Assembly (NCBI RefSeq): GCF_029946515.1
Contig: NZ_JARZHH010000056.1
Span: 1 to 64,000, forward strand
From: Polyangium sp. 6x1
Lineage (GTDB): Bacteria; Myxococcota_A; Polyangia; Polyangiales; Polyangiaceae
Direction of reading: 5' to 3'
DNA length: 64,000 bases
Part shown: positions 60,675-64,000 of the stretch, one piece after another
Layout of the letters: the number at the start of each line of letters is the position of its first letter
How positions within the stretch are numbered: position 1 is the first letter of the stretch
Notes under the pieces: generated by a model
Told to the model about the DNA's origin: nothing
Database searches by the model: none
Seen by the model: the letters and a program-made list of their open reading frames with translations, nothing else
Program-made: the position numbers and the translations under genes

Positions 60675-63425
60675 TCATTCGCCGCGCTCGGCGAAGCGCG
60701 CGGGGGTCTCCGCATCCAGCAAGTACCCCTTGGGGTGGCTCCGCAGGAGCGCGCCGAGCCCCTCCTTGCGCAAGCTGCTCAGCGCGACCCGAAGGCGCGC
60801 GACCGCCGCGGCGGACGAGATACGCTCGCTCGGCCATCCCCTGGCGACGAGATCCTTCACCGAGATCGGCGCGCCGGGGTGTTCGAGGCGCCGCTCCGTC
60901 AAGGCGACCAGGAGGCGGCCGAGCAGGGGCCTGCGAGAGCAATCCACGCGCCTCCCCGAGGGCAAGCGGAACCACTCGCCCTCGGGATGAACGAGGAGCT
61001 CCGCGTCCTCGGGCGCCCGTTCATGGGCGAGGAGCGCGCGCTCGAGCGAGCGGCGCGCGCGGGTCACCTCGAGCCGCGGCGGGGCGAGGGGCGCCTCCGC
61101 GAGCCGTCGCTTCGCCGCGGCGACGTGCTGCGAAGCGCCCGCAAGATCCCCGCCGGCCGCGGCCTCGCGAGCGAGCGCGAGATCGAGGTGCCCGCGCAGA
61201 TGGTGGATGACCGCGGCGTTCGCGGGCCGCTCCCGCGCCCAGCTCGGCCGCTCCGCCTCGGCGAACGCCTCGCGCGCGGCGTCGACGCGCCCGGCCGTCG
61301 CCTCGACGCTGCCGAGCCACGCGTGGATCGCGACCTCCATCGAATGCTGGCCGCGCAAGCTGACGAGCGCGCGCTTGCAGCTCTCGCGGGCCTCGCCGAG
61401 CCGCTGCGCCATGAAGAGGTGGCTGCCTTGGTGTCCGAGGACGACGCCGAGCGTGTAGCGATCGCCGATCTCACCCGCGATGCGGATCGATTGCTCCCAG
61501 TACGCCGCCGCCTCGCCTGCGCGGTCGAGCTCGTCGGCGATCGACGCGAGGCTGCTGAAGCAATTGGCCAGGTTCCGCCGGTTGCCGAGGGCGCGGTGAA
61601 TGGCGATCGCGCGCTCGCCGTGCTCGCGCGCCTCCTCGAGGCGGCCGAAATGGATCTGCGCGACGCAGAGGTTGCCCTCCGCCATTCCCTCGAAATGAAT
61701 GTCGCCCGCCTCGCGGTGGAGCGGCAGCGCCTTGAGGAACGACGCCCGCGCCTCGTCCTGCGCTCCCTCGAAGACCCGGATCACGCCGAGCACGGTCAGG
61801 AGGCGCCCCTGGAGCCGGCGATCGTCCGCGTGGACCCGTCCTCGCGCGCTCTCGAGCTCCGCATGCGCTTCGAGGAGGCGTCCTTGAAAGAGATGGACGA
61901 GCGTCTTCGTGAAGAGCGCTCGCACGAGCGCGTCGTGCTCCCGGGTCTGGGCCTCGAGCGCGCGCACCTCGTCCGCATCCGCGAGGGCGCGCGGATAATC
62001 GCCCATCAGCCTGGCCACCTCGGCCCGCGCAGCGAGCGCCCGCGCACGGAGATCCGCATCGAGCCCCGCGCCCGAGGCGCCGAGGACCGCATCGTGCAGA
62101 GCCGCGGCCAAGCTGAGCGGCCCGTGCACCGTGAGCGCCGGCTGGAGCGCGAGCGCGACCCGCGCCGCCCGGTGCACGTCCTCGGCGCACGCGGGCCCGC
62201 TCCGCTCGAACGCGCGCCGATGCACCGCAAGCAAATTCTCCTTCTCGCCGAGGAGCCAGCGCCGAGCGAGGACGCCCTCCGGCCCATCGGCCTTCGCGCA
62301 CCAGAGGCTCGCCTGCTCGTCGTAGTAGGCCGCATGCCGCGCGATCGCCTCGCCGTCAGCGCCCCGCTCGCGCAGCCGATCCCAAGCATAGTCGCGGATG
62401 CTGAGGTAAAGCGTGAAGCGAGCATCGCCGGGCCCCTCGCGCGGCGCCTCGCGCGCGAGCAGCGATCGATCGCGGAGCGACTGGAGCACATCCGCCACGC
62501 GCGGAGCGCCCTCGCCGAGGTCGATGACCCGCTCCGCCGCGTCCAGATCGAAGCCGCCGCGAAACACGGCGCAGTGCGCGAGCACGGCCTGCTCCGAAGG
62601 ATCGAGCGCCCTCCAAGACGCATCAATCGCATCCCGGAGCGATCCATGCCGAGGCCCACCACCCGCGGCCCCGCGCACGAGCACGTCAAACCGGCGGCGC
62701 AAGTTGTCGAGCAGCGTGGCCGTGGAAAAGACGCGCATCCGCGCAGCAGCAAGCTCGAGCGCGAGCGGCAGCCCATCGAGCTCGCGCACGAGCGCCGCCG
62801 TGCGAGGCGCCTCCTCCGTCGTGAGCGCATAATCGGGCGCGACGAGCCCCGCGCGATCCACGAAGAGCCGAACCGCCTCGGAGTCAGCAACATCCGCGCC
62901 CCCCCGCGGCAGAGGCAGCGGACCAAGGTCGACGATCGCCTCACCCTCGACATCGGTCCGCATGCGCGAGGTGACGAGCAACCGAGCCTCCGGCGCACGC
63001 TCACGCAAGACCGAAAGCGTCGCATGCGCATGCGCAACGAGGTGCTCGAAGTTGTCGAGGATCACAAGGAGCCGGCCACGCGCAGCGATCGCATCGGCAA
63101 GCTGCGCAACCATGCCCGCGCTATCACCCGCAGTGAGAGGGACATCCAGCGTCGCACCGATCGCCCCGCACACCCCATCGACGCCCGAAGCGCACGTCAA
63201 GTCGCACATCCAAGCCCCCCCCGGATAAGCCTCGGCGTGCCGGAGCGCATACTCCTGGGCGAGCCGCGTCTTGCCCACCCCCGGAGCCCCAAGCACACTC
63301 ACCAGGACCTCGGTGGAGAGCCGCGCATGAAGCGCCGCAAGCTCAGCCTCCCGTCCAACGAACCGCGTCGAGCGAGCCTTGACGTTGGTCCGCGGCGATG
63401 GGGACGAGCGCGGCGCGTTTCGCAC
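60675..63425 (-). CDS. STAND NTPase regulator with TPRs and winged-helix domain
   Basis: A 916-residue signal-transduction ATPase. FVGREAELAALHARL opens the NTPase, with Walker A LGAPGVGKTRLAQEYA, Walker B LLVILDNFEHLV, sensor LLVTSR and GLPLALELAAARM. A helical relay (~270-400) leads to TPRs (~400-780: AEGNLCVAQIHFGRLEEAREHGERAIAIHRALGN and several kin). The last ~90 residues are an OmpR-type winged helix (RLPSGRRVDCSRRPLLGRLLVAL, VKDLVARGWPSERISSAAAVARLRVALSSLRKEGL). The domain order is reversed from AfsR/SARP, where DNA binding is N-terminal. Probably a transcription regulator sensing an unknown ligand. It ends 6 bp from the convergent kinase. Confidence 0.9.
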   Translation of the reverse strand: MRNAPRSSPSPRTNVKARSTRFVGREAELAALHARLSTEVLVSVLGAPGVGKTRLAQEYALRHAEAYPGGAWMCDLTCASGVDGVCGAIGATLDVPLTAGDSAGMVAQLADAIAARGRLLVILDNFEHLVAHAHATLSVLRERAPEARLLVTSRMRTDVEGEAIVDLGPLPLPRGGADVADSEAVRLFVDRAGLVAPDYALTTEEAPRTAALVRELDGLPLALELAAARMRVFSTATLLDNLRRRFDVLVRGAAGGGPRHGSLRDAIDASWRALDPSEQAVLAHCAVFRGGFDLDAAERVIDLGEGAPRVADVLQSLRDRSLLAREAPREGPGDARFTLYLSIRDYAWDRLRERGADGEAIARHAAYYDEQASLWCAKADGPEGVLARRWLLGEKENLLAVHRRAFERSGPACAEDVHRAARVALALQPALTVHGPLSLAAALHDAVLGASGAGLDADLRARALAARAEVARLMGDYPRALADADEVRALEAQTREHDALVRALFTKTLVHLFQGRLLEAHAELESARGRVHADDRRLQGRLLTVLGVIRVFEGAQDEARASFLKALPLHREAGDIHFEGMAEGNLCVAQIHFGRLEEAREHGERAIAIHRALGNRRNLANCFSSLASIADELDRAGEAAAYWEQSIRIAGEIGDRYTLGVVLGHQGSHLFMAQRLGEARESCKRALVSLRGQHSMEVAIHAWLGSVEATAGRVDAAREAFAEAERPSWARERPANAAVIHHLRGHLDLALAREAAAGGDLAGASQHVAAAKRRLAEAPLAPPRLEVTRARRSLERALLAHERAPEDAELLVHPEGEWFRLPSGRRVDCSRRPLLGRLLVALTERRLEHPGAPISVKDLVARGWPSERISSAAAVARLRVALSSLRKEGLGALLRSHPKGYLLDAETPARFAERGE

Positions 63426-63492
63426 GATTGTCGCCCGGACTCTAGGTGACGACCAGGGGGGTGTCGACGACGTGCGCCGGGTCTTGTCCGGG

Positions 63493-63890
63493 AGCCGCCG
63501 CGCCGGGGCGCCGCCCCGGACCCCGCGGGGGCTGTTCGCCCCTCGACCCGAACCAGGGCCAGCCCTGGACCTCTGGGCATCGACTGCGCGAAGCGCAGTC
63601 GATGCGGGGAAAGATTTTGAAGCTGTTCGCCCCCTCTCTGCAGAGCCAGCCCTGGACCTCTGGGCATCGACTGCGCGAAGCGCAGTCGATGCGGGGAAAG
63701 ATTTTGAAGCTGTCCGCCCCCTCTCAGCAGAGCCAGCCCTGGACCTCTGGGCATCGACTGCGCGAAGCGCAGTCGATGCGGGGAAAGATGTTGAAGCTGT
63801 TCGCCCCCTCTTTGCAGGGCCGGCCCTGGACCCTTTGGGGAAGAACTGCGCGCTGCGCAGTTCTTCCCACTGGCCGGTGGCAAGACCGGG
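63493..63890 (+). repeat. MITE-like dispersed element, copy D, with 87-bp internal triplication
   Basis: The left end is nearly identical to that of copies A and C. Then three tandem 87-bp units follow, each with a perfect hairpin GCATCGACTGCG-CGAAG-CGCAGTCGATGC (63577-63605, 63664-63692, 63751-63779), and a final GAAGAAC-type hairpin (63839-63868, loop CGCTG). The right inverted end seen in A-C is missing. It sits upstream of the STAND gene start. Confidence 0.82.
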
Positions 63891-64000
63891 GGGGCTCGAC
63901 GCGGAGCCGGCCCGTTGTGCGGGAAACCGCGGGCCATCTTATCGAGATATTATCGACATCTTATGCCCCGACGCATGCGCTCCGATCTACGAAGGGTCGC
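63891..64000. other. Right-edge intergenic sequence with AT-rich TTATCGA repeats
   Basis: After copy D, the segment ~63938-63965 is unusually AT-rich for this genome and repeats TTATCGA twice, with a third partial TTATG. It could be a promoter or operator for a gene beyond the window. An ATG at 63963 opens a frame that runs off the edge, but it is too short to support. Confidence 0.3.

Noticed and set aside
57345-61210. 1267-residue frame overlapping the TPR kinase
   Set aside because: It is the same region read one frame off, Arg/Ala/Pro-rich, without domains.

Overview
The window is very GC-rich and gene-dense. It carries several hallmarks of Myxococcota: Gly/Ser-rich lipoproteins, a MYXO-CTERM sorting tail, two large Ser/Thr protein kinases, ECF-type sigma factors, a STAND regulator and a DUF2378-like protein. 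Together these suggest a myxobacterium of the Polyangiales type (Polyangium/Sorangium-like). The genus is inference only. No rRNA, tRNA, integrase or prophage was recognised.

Layout. 1-4.3 kb: the 3' part of a surface protein with six 94-residue repeats, then secreted or lipoprotein genes. 4.3-9.4 kb: an amidase, a two-gene ABC exporter and an acyltransferase. 10.4-17.2 kb: a Tae2/BPSL0067-like putative peptidoglycan amidase, a Tat-type amine oxidase, a cupin, lipoproteins, a degenerate ABC-type ATPase behind two inverted-repeat operators, msrB and a Uma2-family nuclease. 17.2-21.2 kb: a complete tyrosine/homogentisate degradation operon transcribed leftwards (fahA-maiA-hppD-hmgA). 21.3-25.4 kb: secreted proteins and a DUF3160 lipoprotein. 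25.9-28.7 kb: a polymorphic-toxin cassette with a WHH nuclease, a SMI1/KNR4-like immunity protein and a membrane protein. 28.7-36 kb: a P450, an MDR reductase and a MacA/MacB/TolC-type tripartite exporter with MacB split in two. 37.4-42.3 kb: a PHP lipoprotein, eutA and a fused EutB-EutC ethanolamine ammonia-lyase. 42.3-48.2 kb: a leftward run with a lipoprotein, a WGR/beta-propeller protein, a UbiB-type kinase, a HugZ-like protein, and an ECF sigma factor with a probable membrane anti-sigma partner. 48.3-57.3 kb: a mosaic region holding a 43-44 bp tandem array, a chimeric pseudogene, a trypsin-like protease, a sigma factor plus Cache-type kinase pair, and a three-gene ATPase/Toprim-like/DUF2378-like operon next to a GspN/AsmA-like gene. 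57.3-63.4 kb: a kinase with TPRs and a STAND/TPR/winged-helix regulator.

Two non-coding patterns stand out. The first is a dispersed family of four MITE-like elements (6.0, 15.7, 22.8 and 63.5 kb) with long imperfect terminal inverted repeats. Their internal hairpins keep pairing through compensatory changes. The second is the 43-44 bp array next to a chimeric gene relic. The relic's two halves match genes 5-7 kb away, as if the ATPase/Toprim pair had been cut out of a duplicated copy.
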